A stretch of DNA of 36,786 nt from Candidatus Woesebacteria bacterium GW2011_GWB1_38_8b (GTDB lineage: Bacteria > Patescibacteriota > Microgenomatia > UBA8517), in contig LBVN01000004.1 in assembly GCA_000993115.1 (NCBI GenBank), forward strand, positions 1-36,786. Direction: 5' to 3'. Both the position numbers and the translations under genes were made by a program. The notes below the pieces were generated by a model. The model saw only the letters and a list, made by a program, of their open reading frames with translations. It searched no databases and had not been told where the DNA came from. Below are positions 1-9,803 of the stretch, piece after piece; position 1 is the first letter of the stretch, and the number at the start of each line of letters is the position of its first letter.

Positions 1-1
1 C

Positions 2-211
2 GAAAGTTGGCTGGCGGCGGGGATTCCTGAAGGAATTGAAATATCACACAAATACGGTCGGGAAGTACACGTTGTTAACGACGGCGGAATTGTAAAAGCT
101 AAAGAGCCATATGTGATAGTTGTTTTAAGTGAAGGGATTGTAGATAAAGAAGCTGACGAAACACTACCCAAGATTTCAAAAAGTATTTATGAAATAGAAA
201 CTGCGAAGTAA
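2..211 (+). CDS. Class A beta-lactamase-like serine hydrolase, C-terminal fragment (5' truncated by window)
   Basis: Open frame 2 from window start to TAA at 209-211: ESWLAAGIPEGIEISHKYGREVHVVNDGGIVKAKEPYVIVVLSEG...; resembles the K-x-G / 'DGGIV...PYVIVVLS' C-terminal region of beta-lactamase2-type proteins. Confidence 0.6.
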   Translation, partial: ESWLAAGIPEGIEISHKYGREVHVVNDGGIVKAKEPYVIVVLSEGIVDKEADETLPKISKSIYEIETAK

Positions 212-213
212 GT

Positions 214-3072
214 TTACTCGTCGCTTCTCCATGCATGATCTAAAATTTGCGGCTTTTTGTTTTCGGTTAATATTTTTTGGATTTGCTCGCTGTTACAGGC
301 ATATGCCGGCTTATTGCTTTCCAAAAACCACTCCATTTTTACAGGACAACCTTGGCAGGCAAGTGAACCTGTGTACTGACAAATAGGAAGCTGAACCAGA
401 CCTGCTGGAACATTCCAGGCAAGACTTTCTTCGTTTGCAAGAAGTCCCGACATAATATTATTAAAAATTGTTGATGCACCCGTTACTCCCGACGCAATTC
501 GGCTCATTGGGGAGTTATCGTTATTTCCAACCCAAACTGCAACAACGTATTTTTGAGTGTAGCCAATGGTTAAATTGTCTCTTAAGTTATTGCTTGTCCC
601 TGTTTTTACTGCAACCTCCGGATGTTTTGGAATTACAAGCTGAGAGTTTGTTCCGAATGACGGTGCCCGCGCGGGGTTATCGCGAAGAATATCGGTAATT
701 AAATATGCAACTTCGGGTTTTAAAACCTCGCGGGTTTTACAGTTATCGTTTACGTTAATTGCCAGCGCAGACCCTGTAGCGTTGGCAATGTCGGTGAAAG
801 GAATGTTTTTTTCACTGCATCCTGCTTCTTCCAACAATTCTCCGTTGGCAGTAATTTTGAGTATAGATACGGGTTCCGGGAAATTTCCGTAATTTGCAAC
901 CGTTGCATAAACATAAGCCAGATCGAGAAGCTTTACATCACCTCCGCCGAGAGTTAACGACAACCCATAATTTTGAGGATTGTTCCATGTAGTGATTCCC
1001 ATTTTCTGGCCCAATTCAATCATGTTTTTGACTCCGTAGCTGTTAAGTACTTTTACTGCAGGAATGTTACGGGACTCAGCAAATGCGCTTCGAAGTGTTA
1101 GTTTTCCCCGGTAACCACCCTCGTAGTTTTTTGGTGTGTAAGGTTCCTGATTTGGTATAACAAATGTAACAGGAGAATCATCTAAAATACTGGCAGGTGT
1201 ATATCCGTTAGAAAGTGCATAAGCATAATTAATAATTTTTATTGACGAACCTGGTTGTCGAAGTGAAGTTGTAACATTAACATTTCCGTCTTTTGCCTGA
1301 TCAAAATAATTTCTTGAACCGACCATTGCGATAATCTCACCCGATTGCGGGTTTAAAACAACAGCTGCACCGTTTGTGACATTTAGCTTTGTTAATTTTT
1401 CGACCTCTGTTGATACGGCGTTTTCAGCAAGTCTTTGAATGTTATAATCAAGAGTTGTTCTTACTTCTAACCCTCCCTGCGCAACTACTTCTGCTCCGTA
1501 TTTTTTTTCTAAGAGGTCGCGGACATGCATTACAAAATGCGGAGCTTTAATATCCGTTTTATTTTCGGCATACGCTAAATCCTCTTTTTCTGCCTCGATT
1601 TTTTGCTCTTGTGTTATATATTTATTTACCTCCATTAAATGAAGCACCTCCTTTTGGCGGATTTTTGCATTTTCGGGGTATGCCCCAAAAGGGGAATATT
1701 GAGTGGGACTTTTGGGAATTCCCGCCAAAAGGGCGGCTTCCCCTAGCGTTAGATTCTCAACGTTTTTACCAAAATACAGTCTTGCACCTTCCTGGATGCC
1801 ATACGCAGTTGACCCATATCCAACTTCATTTAAATACATCTGAAATATCTGGTCTTTTGTAAATGTTTTTTCAACTTTTATTGCCAAAATAATTTCCTTA
1901 AGCTTGCGGGTTAATGTTTTTTCAGGGGTTAAAAGTGTGTTTTTTACCAACTGTTGTGTAATTGTAGAGCCTCCCGTAATTTGTCCTTTTTTCCAATTTT
2001 TATAAAGAGCTCTGGCTATTCCTCTTAAGGAAAATCCGGGATGGCTATAAAATTCGGCGTCTTCAATTGCCAAAGTTGAAAGTCTAACTTGTACCGGAAT
2101 TTCGGAGAGGGGGATTGGTGTTCTGTTGTAATCTTTGTAAATCGTATATAGAAGAATTCCGTTTCTATCATATATTTTTGTTGATACTGGTTGACTTCTC
2201 GTTGCCAAGTCGGAAACTGAGGGTAAATCTTTTAAGACATATTTCCAAAATGCAAATGAAACAGAAAGAGATAAGGTAAACATAAGAACTATTACGAGTC
2301 CAATTATTTTTAACCTTAAACATGAGGATTTTGGCTTTATGATATGTTTGATAGTTACTTTTTCCTTTGAGAAGCGATGCGTTTTTTGGTAAAGCTTTCT
2401 TAGAAACAAAACGTAAAAGTTAATTTGTATCGATAGTTTTTTTCTCTTGGAAACTAAGAATTCTGAAGGTTTAATTGCGCGTACTTTGCCTGCAATTTTT
2501 TTGATTGGTATTAACAACTGCGATTTTAAATGCGGTAGGTAGGTCGTGTATTTAGCCTTGTTACTTATTATTTTTGTTAGTATGTATTTATTGGAAGCAG
2601 ATAATATTTCCAAAGATTGCACTTTCCAGGAGGTAATCTTTTTTTTGGACTTATTAACCAAAACCAGAATTAATTTAAATGTTATAGAAACAAAAAAGAT
2701 AGTTAAGTTGTAAAACGAACGTAGTAAAAGCAGTTTTGTCTTTTTGATTTTTTTCAACAAGCCTGTTTCGCGGGGGAGAGTTTTTGAGCGGACGTAGGTC
2801 TTGTGTTTTTGAATTAGCAGTTTAGGTAAAGCAAGAATTAATGTCAGGAGAATGCTTGTGATATAACTGAAAATATTTTTTCCGATTGTCTTAAAAAAAT
2901 AACCTGTAATGTAGACAAAAAATATTAAACCAAGAGCAGCTAAATAAAAAGGTTTCCCGACATAAGAAATAAGCCTTAGCGGAAGCTTAAGGTTACGCGA
3001 ATTTATTTGTTGGGCATGGTTTTCATTTTGATTTGTCTTAACCACGAAAAATTTGTACCTATATTGTAGCAA
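214..3072 (-). CDS. Bifunctional class A penicillin-binding protein (GT51 transglycosylase + transpeptidase)
   Basis: 952 aa; GT51 motifs (AIEDAEFYSHPGFSLRGIARA, GGSTITQQLVKN), transpeptidase SxxK (PGSSIK), SxN (SRN), KTG (VKTGTSNN); long basic N-terminus with TM segments. Confidence 0.93.
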   Translation of the reverse strand: MLQYRYKFFVVKTNQNENHAQQINSRNLKLPLRLISYVGKPFYLAALGLIFFVYITGYFFKTIGKNIFSYITSILLTLILALPKLLIQKHKTYVRSKTLPRETGLLKKIKKTKLLLLRSFYNLTIFFVSITFKLILVLVNKSKKKITSWKVQSLEILSASNKYILTKIISNKAKYTTYLPHLKSQLLIPIKKIAGKVRAIKPSEFLVSKRKKLSIQINFYVLFLRKLYQKTHRFSKEKVTIKHIIKPKSSCLRLKIIGLVIVLMFTLSLSVSFAFWKYVLKDLPSVSDLATRSQPVSTKIYDRNGILLYTIYKDYNRTPIPLSEIPVQVRLSTLAIEDAEFYSHPGFSLRGIARALYKNWKKGQITGGSTITQQLVKNTLLTPEKTLTRKLKEIILAIKVEKTFTKDQIFQMYLNEVGYGSTAYGIQEGARLYFGKNVENLTLGEAALLAGIPKSPTQYSPFGAYPENAKIRQKEVLHLMEVNKYITQEQKIEAEKEDLAYAENKTDIKAPHFVMHVRDLLEKKYGAEVVAQGGLEVRTTLDYNIQRLAENAVSTEVEKLTKLNVTNGAAVVLNPQSGEIIAMVGSRNYFDQAKDGNVNVTTSLRQPGSSIKIINYAYALSNGYTPASILDDSPVTFVIPNQEPYTPKNYEGGYRGKLTLRSAFAESRNIPAVKVLNSYGVKNMIELGQKMGITTWNNPQNYGLSLTLGGGDVKLLDLAYVYATVANYGNFPEPVSILKITANGELLEEAGCSEKNIPFTDIANATGSALAINVNDNCKTREVLKPEVAYLITDILRDNPARAPSFGTNSQLVIPKHPEVAVKTGTSNNLRDNLTIGYTQKYVVAVWVGNNDNSPMSRIASGVTGASTIFNNIMSGLLANEESLAWNVPAGLVQLPICQYTGSLACQGCPVKMEWFLESNKPAYACNSEQIQKILTENKKPQILDHAWRSDE

Positions 3073-3113
3073 AAAAAACAGCGAAAATTAAGTGATCTTG
3101 CGGGTTTCTGGGG

Positions 3114-3884
3114 TTAGTCGATATAAAACTTGGCTTCGGAGTCGTAAATATTTATTTTTGTTACAATTTCCCGAAGAGTACTAATTTCATTTTTATCATT
3201 TGTTTCGAGAATAATTTGGTAGATCCACTTATCTTTTTTCACCAGGAGTGTGTTTTTATATCCAACTTCGTCTTCAAATTCGGTTTGGTATGCAATAAAG
3301 TTAGAAATGTGGATTTTTGAATATGTGTTAGAGCCATCTTTTATAGGTTGATTTGCATCGAATTTTTCCAACTGTTTTTTAAGGTTACTAATCGTATCTC
3401 TTAGAACTTTTGACGAAGTCATATAGACCTCTACTTTTGAAGTTTTACCATCCTGGGGGGTATTTGCAAAACGAACAACTCGTTCTTCGTGTGCAACCTC
3501 GTCCGGAATAAATTCCTGATTAAATGCCGGGGGAATTAAAAGGTCATAGTAATACTTTGTATTTGTGTAAAGTGTTGCGGTCTTTACCGGTGTTTCGGTT
3601 GGAGTTTGAGTTGGATTTAACTGCTCGGAAATAATAGGGGATTTAGGTTTTAAATATTTCAGATAATAAAACAAAAAACCTACAACCACGGCTCCAATAA
3701 GTATCAAAAAAATTATCACGGAAAGGGCTTTTTTTGGTGGTTTGGAAATTTGAGGATTTTGGTGGGGTTGGGGAATGTTGCTTGTATCTATTGGCGTGTT
3801 TACTAAAGGAACACTTTCAGGCAGAGTTTGTGGAGGAATGTTTTGGTTCTGACTCTCCGTATTTACCGGGCTTGGATTATCCAT
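3114..3884 (-). CDS. Hypothetical single-pass membrane protein with Pro-rich N-terminus
   Basis: 256 aa; N-terminal PSPVNTES..PPQTLP, TM segment ALSVIIFLILIGAVVVGFLFYYL, then soluble domain. Confidence 0.7.
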   Translation of the reverse strand: MDNPSPVNTESQNQNIPPQTLPESVPLVNTPIDTSNIPQPHQNPQISKPPKKALSVIIFLILIGAVVVGFLFYYLKYLKPKSPIISEQLNPTQTPTETPVKTATLYTNTKYYYDLLIPPAFNQEFIPDEVAHEERVVRFANTPQDGKTSKVEVYMTSSKVLRDTISNLKKQLEKFDANQPIKDGSNTYSKIHISNFIAYQTEFEDEVGYKNTLLVKKDKWIYQIILETNDKNEISTLREIVTKINIYDSEAKFYID

Positions 3885-3965
3885 ATTTAAAGGCTTATCA
3901 AAAGTATATCAATTTTATTGAGTCACAAGAAGAAGTGCTCAATAAATAAAGGAGACTCAACTAAT

Positions 3966-6380
3966 TTAAAGAGGATAACTGATTTTTGCGGATTGAGAAG
4001 CTGCAGGAACCGGACAATCAAGGCATACTAACGACCCCAGTGCGTCATACAAAACGCTTTGCTGACGGACCTCGACGTTTTCGGCCGGGGTGTCATCGTT
4101 CGCGATGGAATTTGTGGTTTTGTCAATCCTTACGTCAGCTCTGCCACCTTTTGAATCGGATGGCACTGAGTCTTTTAAGAAATACTCAAATCTTGTCGGA
4201 CATCCTGCACTTAACGGATCGGAAGGAAGAGCACCTGTGGTTGAACAAACACTTATTCCAACAACTCCGGTTGGTTGCTTTTGAGATGAGTGTCCGCTGT
4301 CTTTTTTGTTGTAAGTACCCGTTTCCGATTTGTCTAGGGCTTCTTTGATTATTTTGTTCCAAATAGGGGACGCTCCCGACACTCCCGAAACAGCTCCGCG
4401 CATCGGAGTATTATCGTTATTTCCAACCCAAGTTAGAACCAAAATTTGAGGAGTATAGCCAATTGTCCAGTTGTCTTTAAAGTCATTTGTGGTTCCTGTT
4501 TTTACTGACACTTCGCTGTGGCCTTTAACATTAAGAAAAGAGTTTGTACCGAAAGCCATCGAACGGGTTCCATTATCCGAAATAACGTGAGAGATAATAA
4601 ATGTTACGTTGGAGTCTAATACTTTTTCTCCCGACAACTCCAATTTTTCAAAATTATTTTCTTTCAGAACCTTGCCTTTCCAATCTTCAATTTTTATAAT
4701 TGGATTAAGATCTTCTTTTATTCCGCTGTTTGCAAGCACCCCGAATGCCGTTGCCATTTCAACCGGTTTTACTTCTCCACCTCCAAGTGTTAGTGATAAA
4801 CCATATCTGGAAGGGTCTGAGAACGATTTTATCCCCATTTTGTTTGCAAATTCAACAAAGTTTTTTAAACCGTTTAAAGCCAGAACCCGAACCGCAGGTA
4901 CGTTTAAAGAATTTCCAAGTGCATAACGAGCCTGTATCATTCCGTGGTAACTGCCGTCGTAGTTTTTCGGACAGTATTCTTTTTGACCAACAACACTAAA
5001 GCATGTGGGTATGTCCGCAAGAAGGGAAGATGCTGTAATTTTTTTATCACGAAGGGCGAGTGCGTAGTTGATTGGCTTTATTGACGAGCCCGGCTGCCGA
5101 TTTGAAAAAAGAATATTTACCTTACCGTCTTCATCCTCAGCATCATAATCTTTTGATCCGACCATAGCCAATATTTCGCCGCTTCCGGGTCTGACAACTA
5201 TAGCTGCACCATTTCCAACAGCCTGTTTTTTAAGCTTTGCTACTTCAGTTGCAACTGCATCCTGAGCAAAGCTTTGTAGATCCAAATCAAGTGTGGTGGT
5301 TACGCGGAGTCCTCCTTTTTCAACCACAGATTCCCCATATTCGTCTGAAAGAAGCTGTTTTACCCAAAGTGAAAAATGGGGGGCTTTTAGATTTTCCTGC
5401 TTGGAATACGAAATATTTTCATTTTTTGCCTTTTCCGCATCCTCTCCACTAACATATTTGTCTTCTACCATCCTACTAAGAACAAGTGCCTGTCTTTCTT
5501 TTGCGTATTCGGGATGTGCTCCGAACGGGGAATATAATGAGGGGGCAGCAGGTAGTCCTGCCAAAAGAGTTGCTTCAGCAAGGCTTAAATCTTTAGCACT
5601 TTTTCCAAAATATAGCTCGCTTGCAGCCCCTATTCCGTAGGCGGTAGAGCCGTAGGGAATTTGATTCAAATAAAGCTCAAGTATTTGGTTTTTGGAATAA
5701 ATCGTTTCAACAAATAGGGTTAGTGCAAATTCCCGAATTTTTCTCTTTACTGTTCGCTCGGGTGTTAAAAGTACATTTTTGACAAGCTGTTGAGTTAGGG
5801 TAGATCCTCCCTGAAGCCTGCCTTTGATGATAGTTTTATATAACGCACGTGTTATTCCTGTTACCGAAACGCCGTAATGCTTATAAAAATCTTTATCTTC
5901 AATTGATATGGTTGCTTCTTTTACATAATCAGGGAGGTCCTCAAGTGCAACAGGCGTACTTCTTTTATCGGAATAAATTTCAAATAAAAGTTTGCCGTTT
6001 CTGTCAAAAAGTTTTGTGGATACGGGAACACTGTCTTTGGTTAAGTTTGTAGGCAGGGGAATATCCCAGAAAAGCCAAAAGGAAATACCAAACAAAACTC
6101 CAAAATAAGCAAGTCTTTTAATCAGCTTTATTTTTTTTGTAAGGTCTTGATCAGAAGGATAAATTTGGCTTTTTAATGCTCTGAATTTCGATATTTTGGT
6201 TTTCTTAGCGTTACTTTTTATCCATGCAACCGTTTTTTTTGTTACTCCTATTCCAATCTGAAAAATATTTAATTTTGTTTTCCGCGTAATTCTTTGTATT
6301 GCTTTTGGATGTTTATTTTTTTTACTTCTATTTTTAGTCATATAAAGGTTGAATGAACCGGTATAGCGTTTTTGGTACAC
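3966..6380 (-). CDS. Second bifunctional class A penicillin-binding protein
   Basis: 804 aa; SIEDKDFYKHYGVSVTGITRA, GGSTLTQQLVKN, PGSSIKP, SLN, VKTGTTND; co-directional with the 214-3072 paralogue. Confidence 0.93.
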   Translation of the reverse strand: MYQKRYTGSFNLYMTKNRSKKNKHPKAIQRITRKTKLNIFQIGIGVTKKTVAWIKSNAKKTKISKFRALKSQIYPSDQDLTKKIKLIKRLAYFGVLFGISFWLFWDIPLPTNLTKDSVPVSTKLFDRNGKLLFEIYSDKRSTPVALEDLPDYVKEATISIEDKDFYKHYGVSVTGITRALYKTIIKGRLQGGSTLTQQLVKNVLLTPERTVKRKIREFALTLFVETIYSKNQILELYLNQIPYGSTAYGIGAASELYFGKSAKDLSLAEATLLAGLPAAPSLYSPFGAHPEYAKERQALVLSRMVEDKYVSGEDAEKAKNENISYSKQENLKAPHFSLWVKQLLSDEYGESVVEKGGLRVTTTLDLDLQSFAQDAVATEVAKLKKQAVGNGAAIVVRPGSGEILAMVGSKDYDAEDEDGKVNILFSNRQPGSSIKPINYALALRDKKITASSLLADIPTCFSVVGQKEYCPKNYDGSYHGMIQARYALGNSLNVPAVRVLALNGLKNFVEFANKMGIKSFSDPSRYGLSLTLGGGEVKPVEMATAFGVLANSGIKEDLNPIIKIEDWKGKVLKENNFEKLELSGEKVLDSNVTFIISHVISDNGTRSMAFGTNSFLNVKGHSEVSVKTGTTNDFKDNWTIGYTPQILVLTWVGNNDNTPMRGAVSGVSGASPIWNKIIKEALDKSETGTYNKKDSGHSSQKQPTGVVGISVCSTTGALPSDPLSAGCPTRFEYFLKDSVPSDSKGGRADVRIDKTTNSIANDDTPAENVEVRQQSVLYDALGSLVCLDCPVPAASQSAKISYPL

Positions 6381-6545
6381 AAAGCTTCGGAAAGAATCTT
6401 TTTTAGGTCTTTAAAAGCTCCTCAATAAGCCTGGAGACAAAAACGCTAAATTTAATGTGATATGAAAGATTATACTGTAACGTAAATAAAAAAGCTAAAA
6501 TCGACCTTGATAAAGGGTTGGTATTTGTAAGACAATACAAGATAC

Positions 6546-7124
6546 ATGGCGGGAGTCAAAAAAACAAAAACAGTATCAAGTAAGGCTGGTGATAATTTAA
6601 ATTTATTACCAGATTTTTTAAAAATTCTTTTTTCTGATAAAAATCCAAAGACTGCAAAAAATGTCATACTCGCGGGTATAACAATTGTTATAACTACGCT
6701 TGCGATTTTTTTGTATATGTTATTTGCAAGTCGCAATCAATGGGGTTTGGAAAATAAGGATACGGACTACCTCTCAGAAATTCAAAAGTCCAACGAAGCT
6801 CAAGGAAGTTTACCTCAATTTTTCCCAAGCGATTTTCCGGTTTTCGACGGGGCAACTCTTAAAAATAATTGGACTACCAAAAGCACTAATGTCACAGGTG
6901 TTTCAATAATTTGGGAGACCGACCAATTGCCTACGAAAGTGTTCAACTTCTATTTTACACAGTTGATATCCCTGGATTATAAAACTGAGGTAATTTCACA
7001 AACCGAAAATTCTTATACGTTGTCTTTTGAAAAACCCGGATTGAATGGTTTCGTTGGTATTACACAGGCCGAAGGTAAAACACTTATATCTGTAACACTT
7101 GGAATTAAAAATGAAGGACAATAA
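6546..7124 (+). CDS. Hypothetical membrane-anchored protein
   Basis: 192 aa ORF with one TM segment (NVILAGITIVITTLAIFLYMLFA); overlaps the downstream ORF start by 14 nt. Confidence 0.65.
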   Translation: MAGVKKTKTVSSKAGDNLNLLPDFLKILFSDKNPKTAKNVILAGITIVITTLAIFLYMLFASRNQWGLENKDTDYLSEIQKSNEAQGSLPQFFPSDFPVFDGATLKNNWTTKSTNVTGVSIIWETDQLPTKVFNFYFTQLISLDYKTEVISQTENSYTLSFEKPGLNGFVGITQAEGKTLISVTLGIKNEGQ

Positions 7125-7602
7125 TTTAGCTGAAAAAATCTGGTGGAATACTATTGATCACGATATACAAGAGCTTCTTCGGGAGTCTCAAAAATTAATT
7201 AATACCGCTAACAAGTGGGAAGAGGAGTTTCATGATTATGCTTTTATAGTATTTCCGGCTGCCAAGGCTTATGAAGGCTATCTGAAACATCTTTTTTTGA
7301 AAATGGGTTTTATCACCCAAGAAGATTATGACGGAAAACGTTTCCGTATAGGCAAGGCTCTTAACCCATCTTTGGAAAAACATTTGAGAGAAAACGAAAG
7401 TGTTTACGATAAAATCGTAAATTTCTGTAATGATGAGACTTTGGCGGATAAATTGTGGGAAGTTTGGAAAAATTCACGGAATATGATTTTTCACTGGTTT
7501 CCGAATGAAAAAAATTCTATTAGTTATGATGAAGCCGTTGACAGAGTAGGGCAGATAATTGCCGCTTTTGACATGGCTCACAAGGAATGTAGAATAGATT
7601 AA
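7111..7602 (+). CDS. HEPN-like protein, possibly related to the RnlA Dmd-binding/HEPN domain
   Basis: ATG at 7111 (the track's 7099 start is a TTG). Contains FIVFPAAKAYEGYLKHLFLKMGFI and an Rx4H motif (SRNMIFHWF) typical of HEPN RNases. Confidence 0.5.
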   Translation: MKDNNLAEKIWWNTIDHDIQELLRESQKLINTANKWEEEFHDYAFIVFPAAKAYEGYLKHLFLKMGFITQEDYDGKRFRIGKALNPSLEKHLRENESVYDKIVNFCNDETLADKLWEVWKNSRNMIFHWFPNEKNSISYDEAVDRVGQIIAAFDMAHKECRID

Positions 7603-7636
7603 AGCAGTAATTGTTGTATACGACCTTTTTTTATAT

Positions 7637-8317
7637 ATGCCCAAAAGAAAGAGTAAAAGTCACCAAAGTGTTGATAAAACTGAATCGATTATAAAAAACG
7701 TTACTTCTTATGTAGTTTACCTTTTTATTGTTTGGGGATTATACAGGTCACTTTTTAAGCTTCCCAATGAAATCGAAGAATTGTTTGTTAAACCCCTCAT
7801 CTGGCTTGGGCCGTTGGTTCTTATTCTTATTAAAGAAAAAAAAGGATTGTCAAGCTTGGGTTTAACTTTAAAAAATATGTTTCCTGCGGTTTACTATTCG
7901 CTGCTGCTTGGCATATTTTTTGCCTTTGAGGGTTTTCTTATAAACTACTTAAAGTATCAAGGCGGAGACTTTTCGGCAAATATCGGGGAGAATGCTTTTT
8001 TAATCGGGTTGGGACTCTCTTTTGCAACTGCAATTTCGGAAGAAATTTCTTTTAGGGGTTACGTTTTTGGCAGGGTCAGAGGGGTAATTAAAAATGAATG
8101 GGTTGCCAATATATTGGTTAGTATTGTCTGGGCTTTGGTACACTTGCCGATCACGATATTCTGGTGGAAACTCACAGCTGGAGAAACAATTGGATATCTT
8201 ATTCTCACAACGATTTTCGGAGTCGGGTCTTCGTTTGTATATGCCAGAACCGGAAATATAATCTCCTCAATCCTTCTTCATGTTGTCTGGCAATGGCCGA
8301 TAGTACTATTCAGGTAA
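7637..8317 (+). CDS. CPBP family intramembrane metalloprotease (CAAX protease-like)
   Basis: 226 aa, multiple TM; SEEISFRGYVFGRV (EExxxR), WALVHLPI and HVVWQW His motifs. Confidence 0.85.
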   Translation: MPKRKSKSHQSVDKTESIIKNVTSYVVYLFIVWGLYRSLFKLPNEIEELFVKPLIWLGPLVLILIKEKKGLSSLGLTLKNMFPAVYYSLLLGIFFAFEGFLINYLKYQGGDFSANIGENAFLIGLGLSFATAISEEISFRGYVFGRVRGVIKNEWVANILVSIVWALVHLPITIFWWKLTAGETIGYLILTTIFGVGSSFVYARTGNIISSILLHVVWQWPIVLFR

Positions 8318-8361
8318 GGTTTGACATTTTTCGTTGTCATTACTACTATTGAATAACTCGG

Positions 8362-8985
8362 ATGGTTAAAAATGTATTGTTTTCGATTCTATTAGTAGCT
8401 CTTGCATTCTCCGTACTTTTTTTATCAATTCTTCGGACTGCCTCGGTTCGTTATGAGTTTGGAGAGACTACAAACACGCTACCTAAAAAAAACATCGACA
8501 GCCAAGTTGATTATTTTTTGGCATATCCCGGTAAAGTGTTACCGGATTCATTTTTATGGCCTCTAAAAGTACTTAGGGATAAAATTTGGTTCATTATAAC
8601 TACCGATCAAGGTAAAAAAGCGGATCTTCTTCTCCTGTTCGCAGATAAACGGTTGGCTTCTGCGAAATTGTTATTTGAGAAAGGTAAGCCGGAAATTGCT
8701 TTTGCTACTTTAGAAAAATCACAGCAATATTTAATAGAAGCAGGAGAGAAAGAGTCAAAGAATTTTCAAGACGGATTGGATACCAGCGGGTTCAGTATAC
8801 GTTATGCGAAGGCTTCCTTAAAACACTTTGAGGTAATGGAACAAATCTTGATTACTGCACCTGATGATGCAAAACCAAAAATTATTGAACTGCAAAATAT
8901 CCCTAAAAAAGAGTTTGAACACGCCCGTAATGATCTGTTGGAGAAGGGGTTAGTGCCACCAAACAATCCATTTAATTGGCAATAA
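8362..8985 (+). CDS. DUF5667-like secreted/membrane protein
   Basis: 207 aa; N-terminal TM, then LPDSFLWPLKVLRDKIWFIITTDQGKKADLLLLFADKRLASAKLL, typical of DUF5667-like proteins. Confidence 0.6.
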   Translation: MVKNVLFSILLVALAFSVLFLSILRTASVRYEFGETTNTLPKKNIDSQVDYFLAYPGKVLPDSFLWPLKVLRDKIWFIITTDQGKKADLLLLFADKRLASAKLLFEKGKPEIAFATLEKSQQYLIEAGEKESKNFQDGLDTSGFSIRYAKASLKHFEVMEQILITAPDDAKPKIIELQNIPKKEFEHARNDLLEKGLVPPNNPFNWQ

Positions 8986-9239
8986 CTTCTAATATTGTAT
9001 AACAAAGAATTTGATAAACGTTAATCCCTGTAGTATTTAAATTTATTCATCTCCGTATAAACTCCGCGAGCAAATATTACCCAGCCTTATCATAGTCTCG
9101 CAGTGATATGTTTTGTGTCATTTACTATTAGTTGACAATCCATAAGTAGCGCATGATTATTACATCTATCACTAGTCGTAGTGTTTTTGTTTTACACAAG
9201 TGAAATAAGTTCTGCGTCCAAAACCAAGAATAAATCAAT

Positions 9240-9677
9240 ATGAAATGTCCATTTTGTGCCAAAGACGATACAGCGGTTTTGGAATCGAGAATTTTTGAAG
9301 AGGGAAAGGGAATAAGAAGAAGAAGGGAATGTACAAAGTGCGGTAAGCGCTTTACAACATACGAATCAGTAAGGGGTTCAACTTTGTGGGTAATTAAAAA
9401 AGACGGAAGACGCGAGGTGTTTGACAGGGAAAAAATCAAAAGAGGAATATTACGCTCTACTGAAAAAAGACCAATATCAATGGGACTCATTGACCAAATA
9501 GTAGAGGAGGTTGAAAGGGAAATGTTGCGGAAAGAGTCTGAAGAAGTTTCGTCAAAAGCGATAGGACGCTCAATAATGGCAAGACTTAAAAAAATTGATA
9601 AGGTAGCGTGGCTACGGTTTGCAAGTGTTTATCTGGAATTTGAAGATTTAGCTGATTTCGAAAAGGTGATTCGTTAA
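9240..9677 (+). CDS. nrdR: Transcriptional repressor NrdR
   Basis: 145 aa; MKCPFCAKDDTAVLESR...RRRRECTKCGKRFTTYE zinc ribbon plus ATP-cone. Confidence 0.95.
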   Translation: MKCPFCAKDDTAVLESRIFEEGKGIRRRRECTKCGKRFTTYESVRGSTLWVIKKDGRREVFDREKIKRGILRSTEKRPISMGLIDQIVEEVEREMLRKESEEVSSKAIGRSIMARLKKIDKVAWLRFASVYLEFEDLADFEKVIR

Positions 9678-9689
9678 AAATATTTATAG

Positions 9690-9737
9690 CAAACTCAAAA
9701 CAAAACGACTGTTTTAAATTTATAGGTTTTGAGTTTG
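9690..9737. repeat. 12-bp perfect inverted repeat downstream of nrdR
   Basis: CAAACTCAAAAC (9690-9701) / GTTTTGAGTTTG (9726-9737), 24-nt AT-rich spacer. Confidence 0.7.
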
Positions 9738-9761
9738 ATATATAGGAATTCTAAGGTTGCC

Positions 9762-9791
9762 AAACAAAATGTCAAAAATGACATATTGTTT
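9762..9791. promoter_or_regulatory. Palindromic operator-like site upstream of nrdJ (NrdR-box-like)
   Basis: AAACAAAATGTCA-AAAA-TGACATATTGTTT, 12/13 symmetric positions, ending 12 bp before the ATG; half-sites resemble NrdR-box halves (ACAAAATGT / ACATATTGT). Confidence 0.55.
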
Positions 9792-9803
9792 TAATATGAC
9801 TAT

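Noticed and set aside
4609-5640. Plus-strand ORFs across the second PBP gene
   Set aside because: Antisense to a well-supported PBP with conserved motifs; no independent signals.
6470-6736. 88-aa minus-strand ORF
   Set aside because: Overlaps the better-supported 6546-7124 plus ORF; likely spurious.
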